From: an uncultured Alteromonadaceae bacterium
GTDB lineage: Bacteria > Pseudomonadota > Gammaproteobacteria > Enterobacterales > Alteromonadaceae
Length of the DNA stretch: 64,000 nt
Direction: 5' to 3'
NCBI GenBank assembly: GCA_913056495.1
Contig: CAJXMO010000009.1
Span: forward strand, 1 to 64,000
In this document: positions 17,279 through 26,806 of the stretch, piece by piece
Layout: the number at the start of each line of letters is the position of its first letter
Position numbering within the stretch: the first letter of the stretch is position 1
Made by a program: the position numbers and the translations under genes
Notes under the pieces: model-generated
Database searches by the model: none
Seen by the model: the letters and a program-made list of their open reading frames with translations, nothing else
Told to the model about the DNA's origin: nothing

Positions 17279-17307
17279 TCGGGCGCCAGCCATTTGCTGA
17301 CGCCCGA
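17279..17307 (-). terminator. Hairpin between GH2 and esterase genes
   Basis: TCGGGCG-c-CAGC, loop CATTT, GCTG-a-CGCCCGA: a twelve-step stem with one mismatch, 50 bases downstream of the GH2 stop. No U-tract follows, so it may be a processing or stability element rather than an intrinsic terminator. Confidence 0.5.
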
Positions 17308-17356
17308 ACTGATACCCGGGTCGCCCCAAGCACATATTCGGAGTAGGGGGGTGAAA

Positions 17357-20236
17357 TCAGAAAATATCTAACTGAATATTTCTAACCCCTTTTTCATATA
17401 CATTTTCACTTTGCGGACCTAGCTTTTCTGGTGCATAAAATTTAGTCCCGATTGGACTGATTCTGTGTAAAAAGCTAATCTCACCTTGGTATTCAAGTGC
17501 CAGCGTATTAGCCGGATGTTTACCATCATCCGGTTGCATAACCCGGGCAAACAAATCATCCGTCTGTGTTGAAAAACTGATACGGTTATGCTCCGATTCT
17601 AATGTTAACCAGTTAATATCAGCAAAATAACCTTTAAATTCAGGAAATACCCAGTTTTCACCGGCGATACCTTCGTTATACTCATTTTCCCAAACTGAAA
17701 AATTAACCCCTTCTAATCGGTTTGCCCAAACCCGGTAAGGGCCATCACCCAGCCATTTTTTACGAGCAATATCAGATTTGGGGTAATTAAAGGCAATACC
17801 GTGCAATACATATTCGCCGTCAATTTGGTAATCCAGATCCAGTGACAGATATCCGGCTCTATGAACTGTCCAATTAAGTTTAGTGATACCAGTTGGTGGG
17901 TTGATTACCTCAATTTGAATCGCATCTAAGGTTTTACTTAATTTTAGTCGGGTTGCCATTTTTGAACGTTTCTCAGGCTGAGTTGGATCAAGCACAAACC
18001 AGGTTTTAGCTTTAGCATCATGTAAACTGTCGTCTGAACGTATGAGCCTTGGGCCTTGTGTAAGCGCAGCGCTTTTGTCTTGTTGCTGATACGATTCAAG
18101 CAGGCCGGTTTTTGCGTTAAAACTGACTTTGATATTTCCGGCCGCTATTTGTAATACTTGATCATCCTGTTTAACAATTTTCAACTCCTTGACTGAGTCG
18201 GCCTGTTGCTCGTTAAATTGTGCAGAAGTGGTTGCTGCGACTTGCTCAGGTGTTTTAACCGGCCAACTATTTGTCCAGATTGAGTCCTTGTGAGCATCCA
18301 CAAATTCAACCTCCAGCCAGCCTTGTTGTTGCCAGTCATCCGGCAGGTTTAATTCAACATTGCCTGTCTCATCCGGTTTAATCGCAGGCAATGAAACTGT
18401 TTTACTGGCGACTAATTTTTTATCGCTTGAAAATGCAGTAACAGGCTCGTATAAACGCCATTTTAATTGAATATCAGATAAATCGATAAAATCGTATAGG
18501 TTTTTAATTTTCAGTATCCGATTAAAATCAGCAGGCAAAACTTCACCATTTTTTAGATTTTCAATTTTAACCGGTGACCAGATATCTTTAACTGTAAAAT
18601 AACTGCCTTCTAACTCGCCATGCGGACCGACTAACCCGTCTGGTGCATGGTTGCCGTCGGTATCAATTCGGCCTTGCTGATCGGTTCTAACCACGCCTTC
18701 ATCAGCCAATACCCAAAGAAAGCCGCCTGCACCTAATGGTGTAGACATCATAAAGTCCCAGAAATCTCTTAAACCAGCGCCATGGCCTCCGTCGTATAAA
18801 CCATGTAAAAATTCAGTGGGCATAAATACTTCATTCTGCTCGAGTTTGGCAACCAGCTCTTGATAAGTCGGGTAATGATCTGTATCTAAATTTCTGAATA
18901 ATTCCCAAGGATGCAGCACAGGTCGGTTTTGAATATCGTACAATGCATAATCGTCATCTACATCCGTATTCCAGCCACCTTCATTGCCATTAGCCCACAT
19001 TAGAATACTTGGATGAATTTGATCGCGTTTCACTAGCTGTTCAACTAAACGTCTTGCCGTTGGTGTATCGTAAGCCGGTGCTTGCCAGGTCGTTAATTCA
19101 TTTATTACATAAATACCGAGTCTGTCGGCTGCCTCTAAAAAATGAACATCCGGCGGGTAATGAGACATTCTAACGGCGTTCATATTCATGCGCTTAATCA
19201 GTTTAATATCATCTTCGCTGATTTGTGGTGTTAGGGTTCGACCGGTTTCTGGTCGGAAACTATGACGGTTAACGCCTTTAAGAATAATTTTTTCGCCGTT
19301 TAGATATAAGCCATCCTGTGGTCTGAGTTCGAACGTTCTAAACCCAAAGGTTTTACTGAGTTGATGCAGTGTATTCTCACCTGATTTTAGCTCAATATTA
19401 ACTTTGTATAGGTTAGGCGTTTCAGCTGTCCATAATGCAGGCGCTTCAATTTGAGTTTGCAAACTCGCTTTTTTATTATTGAGTGGTGCGTTGAAGCTTT
19501 TGCCGACCGGGTTACCATACTGGTCAACAATTTGCGCGCTGACTAGAGCATCTTTTGGAATTTCCGGACCTGTTTGATATACATCTAACTTAAAATGGCC
19601 ATTGGCTTTAGCATCCAGACTGAGCCAGTCAACATGAGTTTGTGGCAGGGCTTGCAAAAAGACCTGACGAAAGATGCCACCAAACACCCAATAATCAGCT
19701 TGACGCTCTGCAATTTCAACGCTTTTATTGGAAGATATTTTATCTACAATGACTTTTACTTCATTGCTTTTACCAAATTCAAGGTAGGGCGTAATGTCAT
19801 AACTGAAGCGGTAAAATCCGCCCTGATGTTTTTTACCTACTTGCTCACCGTTAATTAAAACCGTTGCGTCTGTCATGACACCATCAAAAACAATTTTTAT
19901 GGTTTTAGTTTGCCAGTTTTGTGGCACGTTAAATGAGCGACGATAAATGCCTTGTTCGTTACTTTTGTCTTTGATATGACCGTAATCATACTGACCAAAG
20001 CCTTCCAACTCCCAGTTAGAAGGAACAGAAATTTTTGACCATTCACCGCAATTACGTCCTTTGTCACAATAAAAGTCCCACTCAACCGCATCATGGCTGC
20101 CTGTTCCACTTAGCATTAATTTTTCAGTGGTAGTGACTTTTACTGCAGCCTGGCTGCTCGGTTCACTCGGTGATGTGCAAGCTAGCAGCCCAAAACTGGC
20201 AAGTATTGCTACAGCATATTTGAATTTATTCATCAT
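17357..20236 (-). CDS. GH2 beta-galactosidase-like lipoprotein
   Basis: 959 aa. The lipobox GLLAC (Cys20) predicts a membrane-anchored enzyme. Domain order is a jelly-roll sugar-binding domain (about 45-195), an immunoglobulin-like domain (200-300), a TIM barrel (305-600) with acid/base Glu419 in WANGNEGGW and nucleophile Glu475 in MPTEFLHG, then further beta domains. GFRTFELRPQDGLYLNGEKIILKGVNRH is split by no insertion and is typical of family 2. It should cleave beta-galactosides or related beta-glycosides; beta-glucuronidase is an alternative. The start at 20236 follows a weak GGA; an N-terminal extension is unlikely because the signal peptide begins here. Confidence 0.88.
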   Translation of the reverse strand: MMNKFKYAVAILASFGLLACTSPSEPSSQAAVKVTTTEKLMLSGTGSHDAVEWDFYCDKGRNCGEWSKISVPSNWELEGFGQYDYGHIKDKSNEQGIYRRSFNVPQNWQTKTIKIVFDGVMTDATVLINGEQVGKKHQGGFYRFSYDITPYLEFGKSNEVKVIVDKISSNKSVEIAERQADYWVFGGIFRQVFLQALPQTHVDWLSLDAKANGHFKLDVYQTGPEIPKDALVSAQIVDQYGNPVGKSFNAPLNNKKASLQTQIEAPALWTAETPNLYKVNIELKSGENTLHQLSKTFGFRTFELRPQDGLYLNGEKIILKGVNRHSFRPETGRTLTPQISEDDIKLIKRMNMNAVRMSHYPPDVHFLEAADRLGIYVINELTTWQAPAYDTPTARRLVEQLVKRDQIHPSILMWANGNEGGWNTDVDDDYALYDIQNRPVLHPWELFRNLDTDHYPTYQELVAKLEQNEVFMPTEFLHGLYDGGHGAGLRDFWDFMMSTPLGAGGFLWVLADEGVVRTDQQGRIDTDGNHAPDGLVGPHGELEGSYFTVKDIWSPVKIENLKNGEVLPADFNRILKIKNLYDFIDLSDIQLKWRLYEPVTAFSSDKKLVASKTVSLPAIKPDETGNVELNLPDDWQQQGWLEVEFVDAHKDSIWTNSWPVKTPEQVAATTSAQFNEQQADSVKELKIVKQDDQVLQIAAGNIKVSFNAKTGLLESYQQQDKSAALTQGPRLIRSDDSLHDAKAKTWFVLDPTQPEKRSKMATRLKLSKTLDAIQIEVINPPTGITKLNWTVHRAGYLSLDLDYQIDGEYVLHGIAFNYPKSDIARKKWLGDGPYRVWANRLEGVNFSVWENEYNEGIAGENWVFPEFKGYFADINWLTLESEHNRISFSTQTDDLFARVMQPDDGKHPANTLALEYQGEISFLHRISPIGTKFYAPEKLGPQSENVYEKGVRNIQLDIF

Positions 20237-20299
20237 TGGATATCCATTTTGTTTATTATTGCCGCCAGTTTCAGAGTTGTTGTTTTTAGCTTGATAACA

Positions 20300-20330
20300 T
20301 ACAACAACCAGCCAAAGGCTGGCTGTTGTA
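20300..20330 (-). terminator. Intercistronic hairpin between TonB receptor and GH2
   Basis: TACAACA-a-CCAGCC, loop AAA, GGCTGG-c-TGTTGTA: a 13-pair stem with one mismatch. It lies just past the receptor stop with no strong U-tract; more likely an mRNA 3'-protecting hairpin than a full terminator. Confidence 0.55.
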
Positions 20331-20334
20331 TGAT

Positions 20335-20362
20335 TCAATAATTCACCCGGGTGAATTATTGA
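20335..20362. repeat. 28-bp perfect palindrome at the receptor stop codon
   Basis: The half-site TCAATAATTCACCC (20335-20348) is followed by its exact reverse complement (20349-20362). It contains the TAA stop of the TonB receptor and is followed at once by the second hairpin. In RNA it would form a 12-13-pair stem that masks the stop region. Confidence 0.8.
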
Positions 20363-23058
20363 TTGTAACGAACGCCTAAGAAAAATTGACGGCCAGAGTG
20401 ATTATATTCACGCATCAGGTTAAGCGTGCCATCACCCGTCATAAAAATTCTAGAATATTCGTCAGTTAAGTTGATGATTTCAAACGATACAGTGACATTT
20501 TCATTGACGTTATAGAATGATGAAAAGTCCACATGAGTCGGACCGGTTACCCCACTGTGAGCATTGCCAACAAAGCTTGGCACTTCAGTGTAATAATCGT
20601 CGCGGCTATTCACCGAGATACGGCCACCAAAATCATCTTCTTCATAATAATAGGTAAAGTTATAGGAATTTTCAGATACACCTACAATTTCACCGGATTG
20701 AACGCGCGTATAATTAGCGACAATACCTGTATTGCTTAAAAATCCGGGTAAGAAACTCAAAGGCTGTTGGTAAATCACTTCCAAGCCGTTGATATCAGTG
20801 CCTTCTGCATTATCGGATGAAAAATGCGTATAAGCTGTAGTGTACGGGTCAACTGAAATGCGCGGGTCAAAACTTGGGTCCTGCGCAATAACAGGATGAT
20901 AAATAGAATCGATCAGTTTATCTTCCTGAGTTGAGCGGATATAAGATTCCACATCCTTATAGAATAAAGTGGCGGCTAATAAGGCTTCTTGATCAAAATA
21001 CCATTCAACGCCAAAATCCACATTATTTGATACATAAGGGTTCAGGTAGGGGTTGCCTACGGTTGCAAAGCCTTCAATATATCTGAAACCTGGGCTGCCC
21101 GGACTGAGTTTGGTTAAACTTGGGCGCGTCATTGAGCGGGTTACCCCTAAACGTACAATCACATCATCGATGGCTTCTAATGCTAAGTTCATTGAGGGTA
21201 AAAAGTTACTGTAATCATGCTCTGCGACGATTGGCAATACTTGCTCATCGACTTTGACATAACCGGTTGATGTAGTATTGGTTTCAACAGCACGAATACC
21301 AAAGTTAGCCATTAACAACATATCATCGATTTCAAATTCGGTGTCAAACTCTAAATAAGCGGCTATGGTTTCTTCATTAATTTTATAACCGTTTTGCGGT
21401 TGTGACTGCCAGCCATTAGCGCCTGTGGTGCGGTTTATTTCATCTTTTACTTTGCCAAAATCTGCAACCATGAAAGGGAAGGTATAACCATCAAACCCTT
21501 CACCATAATCACTTTCCGGAAAGTCTTCGGTAAAACCGACAGCACTGTCCAGTGACAGCGTTGGTAAGCTGAACCTGCGCTCTGTGACGGTTCTGTCATT
21601 ATAAGCAAAACCGGTTTTAATGGTGACTTCATCAGCATCATACTTAAAGTCCAGTTTACCGGTTAGGTTACGTTTGTCGGTTTCTCCGGCACCATCAAAC
21701 GAGCTTAAGTTGTATTCAGCCGCATCATTGTATTCATAAAAATAAGTGACTGGCGTTTCTGCATTACCTGAAAAATCAAAGCCAAATTGGTGCGTATCCA
21801 GTGTGTCCATAATGTGGCGGAATTCTTCACGGCGGAAATCGGATTCTGCCAGACCCAATAATGCATTCACCTGCATTCTCTCATTGAGGTTAAACTCACC
21901 GGATAATACATATTGGTCAAATTTTGTTTTACCCATGGTTTCGCGGCTTTCTATCCGGCCAGTTAACCCATCATAAAGACCCGCATCAACTTGTTTACCG
22001 TTTTCATTTACTGTGACTTCAATAGGCGTAATTTGGTTAAAATAGTTACGGTACATTTCGTAGAAATTATAAAATGCACGGTTGTTTTCAAGCTCTGAAT
22101 GCAAGTAATCAAACGTCAGTTCAATATCGTCTGTTGGTGCCCACTGAAATGCTGTGGTTATACCCATTCTGTCTTGTTCGTTGCCAAAAAAGTCAGGGCG
22201 TGGCAGGCGAGGTGTCCATAAACAGTTGACCGGGTTGACTGATTCATCATTGAGTTGGCAATCGCTATTGGCGGGCGTGCCATTAATTTGTAAATCCGGG
22301 TTATCAATATAGGTCATATTGTTGGTCACCGGCATTTGCCAGCCAACTGTACCAAAGCCTTCCTGATTAACTTTACGACCTGAATAGGCTACTGAAAACA
22401 AGGCTCCGAAAGTATCATCCATAAAAGTGTTAGATACCATGACTGCAAACCTTGGATCGGTTGATTTAGACACATCGTTGTAGCTGGCCTGAGCAGACGC
22501 AGCAACATGAAAGCCACGATTATCAAAAGGTTTAGCTGTATACAGGTCAACAGTACCGGCGATACCACCTTCTTCTATTGAAGCTGTTGGTGACTTTTGA
22601 ATATCAACCCGGTTGAATAATTCAGACGCAAAGATGTTGAATTCAAATGCACGGCCGCCGTTTAAGGCGCTGACTGAAGAGTCTAATTCATCGGTGGTTG
22701 CCGGAATTTCCATACCGTTTAAGGTAGCGCGGGTAAAGTCAGGGCCTAAGCCCCGTAATGTGATCCGGCGGCCTTCACCACCTTCCCGGCTAATCGCAAC
22801 ACCTGGTACACGTTGCAAAGATTCGGCAATATTTAAATCCGGGAACTTACCCATATCTTCAGCTGAAATAGATTCGCTGACATTGACATTAGCACGTTTG
22901 TCTAACAAGGCTTTATTGAGTGAACTTCGAAAGCCTTTGACGGCGATGGTTTCCATTTCCTGTTCATTATCAGCGCCAGATTCGGCTGCATATGAATTTA
23001 AGCTCATTAAGCCTAATAGGGCGGTGGCGACACTGGTATAAACTTTAGTTTTTCTCAT
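20356..23058 (-). CDS. TonB-dependent receptor (carbohydrate type)
   Basis: A 900-aa outer-membrane receptor. Signal peptide residues 1-25 (ending NSYAA), short linker, plug with DMGKFPDLNIAESLQRVPGV and RITLRGLGPDFTRATLNGMEIP, then a barrel ending GRQFFLGVRYNQ. It is a close paralogue of the receptor at 9873-12848 over the plug and barrel but lacks the STN domain, so it should transport without signalling. The start at 23058 (MRKTKVYTS) gives a proper signal peptide; the longer frame to 23190 does not. It is the first gene of the unit with the GH2 enzyme, 120 bases away across two hairpins. Confidence 0.94.
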   Translation of the reverse strand: MRKTKVYTSVATALLGLMSLNSYAAESGADNEQEMETIAVKGFRSSLNKALLDKRANVNVSESISAEDMGKFPDLNIAESLQRVPGVAISREGGEGRRITLRGLGPDFTRATLNGMEIPATTDELDSSVSALNGGRAFEFNIFASELFNRVDIQKSPTASIEEGGIAGTVDLYTAKPFDNRGFHVAASAQASYNDVSKSTDPRFAVMVSNTFMDDTFGALFSVAYSGRKVNQEGFGTVGWQMPVTNNMTYIDNPDLQINGTPANSDCQLNDESVNPVNCLWTPRLPRPDFFGNEQDRMGITTAFQWAPTDDIELTFDYLHSELENNRAFYNFYEMYRNYFNQITPIEVTVNENGKQVDAGLYDGLTGRIESRETMGKTKFDQYVLSGEFNLNERMQVNALLGLAESDFRREEFRHIMDTLDTHQFGFDFSGNAETPVTYFYEYNDAAEYNLSSFDGAGETDKRNLTGKLDFKYDADEVTIKTGFAYNDRTVTERRFSLPTLSLDSAVGFTEDFPESDYGEGFDGYTFPFMVADFGKVKDEINRTTGANGWQSQPQNGYKINEETIAAYLEFDTEFEIDDMLLMANFGIRAVETNTTSTGYVKVDEQVLPIVAEHDYSNFLPSMNLALEAIDDVIVRLGVTRSMTRPSLTKLSPGSPGFRYIEGFATVGNPYLNPYVSNNVDFGVEWYFDQEALLAATLFYKDVESYIRSTQEDKLIDSIYHPVIAQDPSFDPRISVDPYTTAYTHFSSDNAEGTDINGLEVIYQQPLSFLPGFLSNTGIVANYTRVQSGEIVGVSENSYNFTYYYEEDDFGGRISVNSRDDYYTEVPSFVGNAHSGVTGPTHVDFSSFYNVNENVTVSFEIINLTDEYSRIFMTGDGTLNLMREYNHSGRQFFLGVRYNQ

Positions 23059-23479
23059 TGTTGCTGCTCTCTTGTTATCCCGACCTTTTGTCGTGAAAAA
23101 ATTGGCTGTGCTGATTGTCTGATAAACCCACATTGTCAGAATCAGCGCCTTTATTTGAGTGTTTCGCTTAAACACAGTCATAAAACGCAATGGCTAGTCA
23201 AAAATACTTACAAAAAATTAAAAAATATTTTAATTTAAATTTAAGTTTTTGGGTTTTATGCTTTTTATTCCATATAATTCAGTGGTTTATTATTTATTTT
23301 TGTTTGGTTATTTTCTTTCAAAAAATATCAAATAAAGTCAACTGGTGGTTTTTGTGTTATTGTTTTGTTGTTTTTTATTCGGGTTAAAATAAATACTGGA
23401 CTTTGTCAGTAATTTTTACCGGCTATTTCGTTAATATTTTAAAGTGTGATTTGACCTTTTCAGCGCCTGTAGGGTAATT
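23059..23479. promoter_or_regulatory. Divergent control region between TonB receptor and ECF sigma gene
   Basis: 421 bases, very AT-rich from 23200 to 23400 with no believable gene. A bulged stem (CTGATT-CTGA / TCAG-AATCAG) occurs at 23117-23151 in the receptor leader. It must hold promoters for both directions; I cannot identify an ECF-type promoter reliably. Confidence 0.45.
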
Positions 23480-24031
23480 ATGGAAAACAAGCATCAGACA
23501 GCTTCATTTTTTAAGTCAATTCGGGGCAAACTCAAATTGTTTGTATCCTCTATTGTGCCGCCGGATGAAGTAGAAGACATTGTTCAGGAAACTTATATTA
23601 AGGTCTGGCAACACCAGCAGGATAAATCTGCACAAATTAATAAAGGCTTCGTTTATACTGTCGCTAAAAATATGGCGCTGGATTTTTTGCGCAAACCGCA
23701 TCATCAAAAAAATGATGGCGCTGAGTGTGAATCTGACTTTGGGGTCGACAGTGAAGATTCCACCTTTAACAAAGTTGAAACCGACGAAAAATTTTTAGTG
23801 TTTTGCCAGATTGTCAGGCAATTGCCGCCCCAGTGCCGAAAAATATTTATTATGAAAAAAGTATACGGAATGAAAATTAAAGAAATTGCCGATGAATTAG
23901 ATTTGAGTAGCCGGACCGTCGAAACTCAACTGCAGCGCGGGTATGTTAAATTTCAGGCGCTGGTTCATGCGGCTAATGAAGCTTCGGGCGACTCGGCGCA
24001 ATCTTCAGCAAGGAGTGCTCAAAGTGAATAA
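23480..24031 (+). CDS. ECF sigma factor, FecI-like
   Basis: 183 aa. Region 2 shows PPDEVEDIVQETYIKVWQHQ and AKNMALDFLRK; region 4 shows LPPQCRKIFIMKKVYGMKIKEIADELDLSSRTVETQLQRG, a standard sigma-70 helix-turn-helix. This directs RNA polymerase to a small set of promoters, typically those of TonB receptors. Its end overlaps the anti-sigma gene start by eight bases, so the two are co-translated. It is divergent from the TonB receptor at 20356-23058; the STN-bearing receptor at 9873-12848 is the likely surface sensor. Confidence 0.92.
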   Translation: MENKHQTASFFKSIRGKLKLFVSSIVPPDEVEDIVQETYIKVWQHQQDKSAQINKGFVYTVAKNMALDFLRKPHHQKNDGAECESDFGVDSEDSTFNKVETDEKFLVFCQIVRQLPPQCRKIFIMKKVYGMKIKEIADELDLSSRTVETQLQRGYVKFQALVHAANEASGDSAQSSARSAQSE

Positions 24032-25157
24032 TTCAAATGACAATGTGGTTGAGCTTAAAAGCAAAGAGCAAGTGTTATCTGACGCTGCACTCTGGTTGAT
24101 TCGAGAAGAAGAGGGCATGTCTGAGGCTGAGCAAGCTGAATTTAAAACCTGGCTGAATCAGTCACAGCAGCATAGAGCCTGTTATGAGCAAGTGGCCGGG
24201 CCGGTAAAAGATGCCGACGTACTGGCAAATTTGTCCGAAATTTTTCCCTATCAGGCGCAACATAAAAAAACCAAAAAATCATTTTCACCGCGCTTGGCAA
24301 TCGCCTTCAGCGCTGTGCTGTGTTTTGGTTTAATTATTCTGAGCCATTTAGAGCCGCAAGCTCGTTACTTTAATCAAATTGCGACCTGGTGGCAGCAACA
24401 GATTATTCCGGCTGATATACCCGATGCTGAGCAAAGTCCACAATATGTTAAAACTTATCACACCCGTTATGGCGAGCAGGCCAGTTTTAACTTGCCGGAT
24501 CAGTCAGTATTAAAGCTGAATACCAATTCAAAAGTAAAAGTGGTTTACACAGAAAAAAATCGCGCGCTTTATCTGGATAAAGGTGAGTTACATATTCAGG
24601 TTGCGCACGATAAAAACTGGCCGCTGGTGGTATTTGCCCAAGACAAAGCGATTGAAGCGGTCGGCACGGCCTTTAATGTTTCGATTGAGAATGAACTGGA
24701 AGTAGAATTGATTGTAACCGATGGCAAAGTGGCTGTTGCAGATACACCCGACTTAAAAACTAATTCATCTGGTTTACGTCATCCGGTTGGAACGCTGCGG
24801 GTGAATAAAGGCGAAAAACTGATGCTGAAAAATGGGGTTAAAGTCGCCGAAAAAACGGCTTTAGAAGTGATTGACCCGGATAAGCTGGATGCTTTCTTAG
24901 CCTGGCAAAAAGGCAGCTTAACCTTTAACGGTGATTCACTTGAATCTGTTGTCAACGAGCTGTCCCGTTATACAGGTTATCAGTTTGCATTAAAGCAAGA
25001 TGAGCTGAAAACCACACAGGTGGTCGCCCGCATTAAGCTCGCAGATTTAGATAATGTATTTAGTGTGTTGGAAAACAGTTTTGGGTTAACCGTTGATCAA
25101 TCAACCGACAGTAAAGTCATTGTCTTAACGCAAAATCAGGTTGAAGCAAAACATTAA
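24024..25157 (+). CDS. FecR-like anti-sigma factor with C-terminal STN/DUF4974-like domain
   Basis: 377 aa. The N-terminal DUF4880 segment (DAALWLIREEEGMSEAEQAEFKTWL) binds the sigma factor. One membrane helix lies near residues 90-107. The periplasmic FecR domain includes the YHTRYGEQASFNLPDQSVLKLNTNS and VGTAFNVSIENELEVELIVTDGKV stretches, and a C-terminal secretin-like domain starts about residue 295 (LTFNGDSLESVVNELSRYTGYQF). The start is GTG 24024 with AAGGAG nine bases upstream, overlapping the sigma stop as GTGAATAA; the longer reading from 23943 would bury the sigma C-terminus. It transmits the receptor signal to the sigma factor. Confidence 0.92.
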   Translation: MNNSNDNVVELKSKEQVLSDAALWLIREEEGMSEAEQAEFKTWLNQSQQHRACYEQVAGPVKDADVLANLSEIFPYQAQHKKTKKSFSPRLAIAFSAVLCFGLIILSHLEPQARYFNQIATWWQQQIIPADIPDAEQSPQYVKTYHTRYGEQASFNLPDQSVLKLNTNSKVKVVYTEKNRALYLDKGELHIQVAHDKNWPLVVFAQDKAIEAVGTAFNVSIENELEVELIVTDGKVAVADTPDLKTNSSGLRHPVGTLRVNKGEKLMLKNGVKVAEKTALEVIDPDKLDAFLAWQKGSLTFNGDSLESVVNELSRYTGYQFALKQDELKTTQVVARIKLADLDNVFSVLENSFGLTVDQSTDSKVIVLTQNQVEAKH

Positions 25158-25212
25158 CCGTTATTTTGGCTTGTCTTTTATGCCGGTTAAGCGAATATAA
25201 TTGAGCATTTTA

Positions 25213-25734
25213 ATGAAATATTTGAAATTGGTGGTCTTGTTAAGTTTTATTCATTCCAACTCGTTTGCATGTTCATTCGCGGGTTATGATATTTTTCAGC
25301 CTAGTTTAGAAAGGTGGGAACAACATGCAGGACCTGCTCAAACCGATCCGAATTCAGCTGGAGAATACTGGGAGAGTGTCCCTAAACCAATTGTCACTGT
25401 TGCTAAGATATCCCGAGCAAGTTACCAACCGGGTAATTCATGCAACGATGCAGGTTTAATTGAACTTGAAGTCGCATTACCTTCTTCATCGACCTACAGA
25501 ATAACTGAATTTGGTATTTATTTCAGAGTGCTGAGTGGTAAAGCGCCTGATCTTATTTTTCCGGACATGCCAGTTAAAGGTCGAATTGTCGGTAATAAAA
25601 TGTTTTTATTATTTCCTTGGTTAGATAGCGTGCCATCCAAACAATATCCTCTGGATTTGACGCTGGACGCAACCTTTATTACAAACGGTTTAAACTTGGG
25701 TCAATCAAATATTTTCAAAATTCAGCAAAAATAA
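25213..25734 (+). CDS. Exported protein of unknown function (173 aa)
   Basis: No family recognised. Signal peptide at residues 1-20 (MKYLKLVVLLSFIHSNSFA, cleavage before CSFAG). The mature region looks beta-rich, with a possible immunoglobulin-like fold (LIELEVALPSSSTYRITEFGIYFRV). It has two cysteines that could pair. I chose ATG 25213 over TTG 25201 because the signal peptide starts there. It begins 55 bases after the anti-sigma gene on the same strand and could be co-transcribed. Confidence 0.7.
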   Translation: MKYLKLVVLLSFIHSNSFACSFAGYDIFQPSLERWEQHAGPAQTDPNSAGEYWESVPKPIVTVAKISRASYQPGNSCNDAGLIELEVALPSSSTYRITEFGIYFRVLSGKAPDLIFPDMPVKGRIVGNKMFLLFPWLDSVPSKQYPLDLTLDATFITNGLNLGQSNIFKIQQK

Positions 25735-25762
25735 TGCTGATCACATACCAATCAATGTTACT

Positions 25763-26221
25763 ATGTTTAACAAAAATAAAAAGTTTTATTATGTGTTGCT
25801 GGGTTTAGCAACGTTAGCCAGTATGGTTTTTTCTTACGCATGCTACAAAAGTATGCTGGTTCAAACTTGGCCCTTTGTTGAGGGAGTGGTTTTATCGGTT
25901 GAAGCTAAACCATCCTCCTCAGTCGATGGTAAGTTTAAACTGAATCTGAAATATCAATACACAGTCGATAATCAAACTTACTACGGGGACCGGTTTGCCG
26001 TAGTTGGAACAAGCTACAACTCATCTGAAATAATAAAACTGATTAATCAATATAAAGAACATCCTGAGATTCGTATCTATTACAATGTTGTGGATCCCAG
26101 TGAGGCCTATGTCGATACAGAATTTAAAATTGGCATGTTATTTATCGTATTTGTTTGCTATTTTTTAGTGCTCATTTCAATATTAAATTTGCGCAGATTA
26201 TACCGGCAAAAAGCATCTTAA
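25763..26221 (+). CDS. DUF3592-like membrane protein
   Basis: 152 aa with two membrane helices (about 9-28 and 124-145) bracketing a small beta-rich domain. WPFVEGVVLSVEAK, YQYTVDNQTYYGDRF and the YNVVDPSEAYVD motif match the DUF3592 family pattern (W-x-x-x-G, x-Y-x-V-x-x-x-x-Y, Y-N-P-x-x-P). Function of the family is unknown. It lies 28 bases after the preceding exported protein. Confidence 0.75.
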   Translation: MFNKNKKFYYVLLGLATLASMVFSYACYKSMLVQTWPFVEGVVLSVEAKPSSSVDGKFKLNLKYQYTVDNQTYYGDRFAVVGTSYNSSEIIKLINQYKEHPEIRIYYNVVDPSEAYVDTEFKIGMLFIVFVCYFLVLISILNLRRLYRQKAS

Positions 26222-26288
26222 AAATATGGATACGACACATACACCTGGTTGGCGTTATCTATCTGTCGTATTTTATAAGGAAGTTAAA

Positions 26289-26639
26289 ATGAAAATTAAG
26301 GCAAGTATAATACTGAGCGCTTCATTATTGACTACGTTATCATGTTTTGCAGCTGATACTTACCAGATATCCACATTTGTGTATGCTCAAGGGCAACTGT
26401 TAGCCTCTCCAACCATGGTTGTTGAAGCAGATAAAATGGAATCGATCGTGATGGATAATGGCTTTAGCTATAACCTTACCGTCAAGCCAAACCAGGACGG
26501 CACGGCTGGTGTGTTGGCGGCTGTCACTGTTGGAGAAAACACCATTACGCCTTCACTGACGGTGGAATACGGTAAAGAAGCAAGGCTGCAAATTGGGAAT
26601 CAACAACTCAAGCTACTGGTGAGCAAGGTTAGCAGCTAG
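26289..26639 (+). CDS. Small exported protein of unknown function (116 aa)
   Basis: Signal peptide at residues 1-19 (MKIKASIILSASLLTTLSCFA, cleavage before ADTYQ). The mature part resembles short periplasmic domains that pair with secretin/pilus-like or beta-lactam-sensor proteins, with a beta-strand pattern (YQISTFVYAQGQLLASPTMVVEA), but I cannot name a family. ATG 26289 has AAGGAAG at 26278-26284; the reading from 26226 lacks such a site. Confidence 0.7.
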   Translation: MKIKASIILSASLLTTLSCFAADTYQISTFVYAQGQLLASPTMVVEADKMESIVMDNGFSYNLTVKPNQDGTAGVLAAVTVGENTITPSLTVEYGKEARLQIGNQQLKLLVSKVSS

Positions 26640-26806
26640 TACTGTTACCATTATGTGTTGAATGCTTGAAAGGACTAAGTTAGTCAACATGGATGCTGGC
26701 AGGGTGCTGGCCTTAGAAGATTGCAAGTGAAAAATGTTAAGCGCTATAAATATTGCATTTTAAAGACGTAAACGCCGATCTACACTAAAGAGGATAGGTT
26801 TAAAAA

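Noticed and set aside
23190..23387. 65-residue open frame in the sigma/receptor spacer
   Set aside because: Very AT-rich, Phe/Tyr/Trp-heavy translation with no start context; typical of chance frames in AT-rich promoter DNA.
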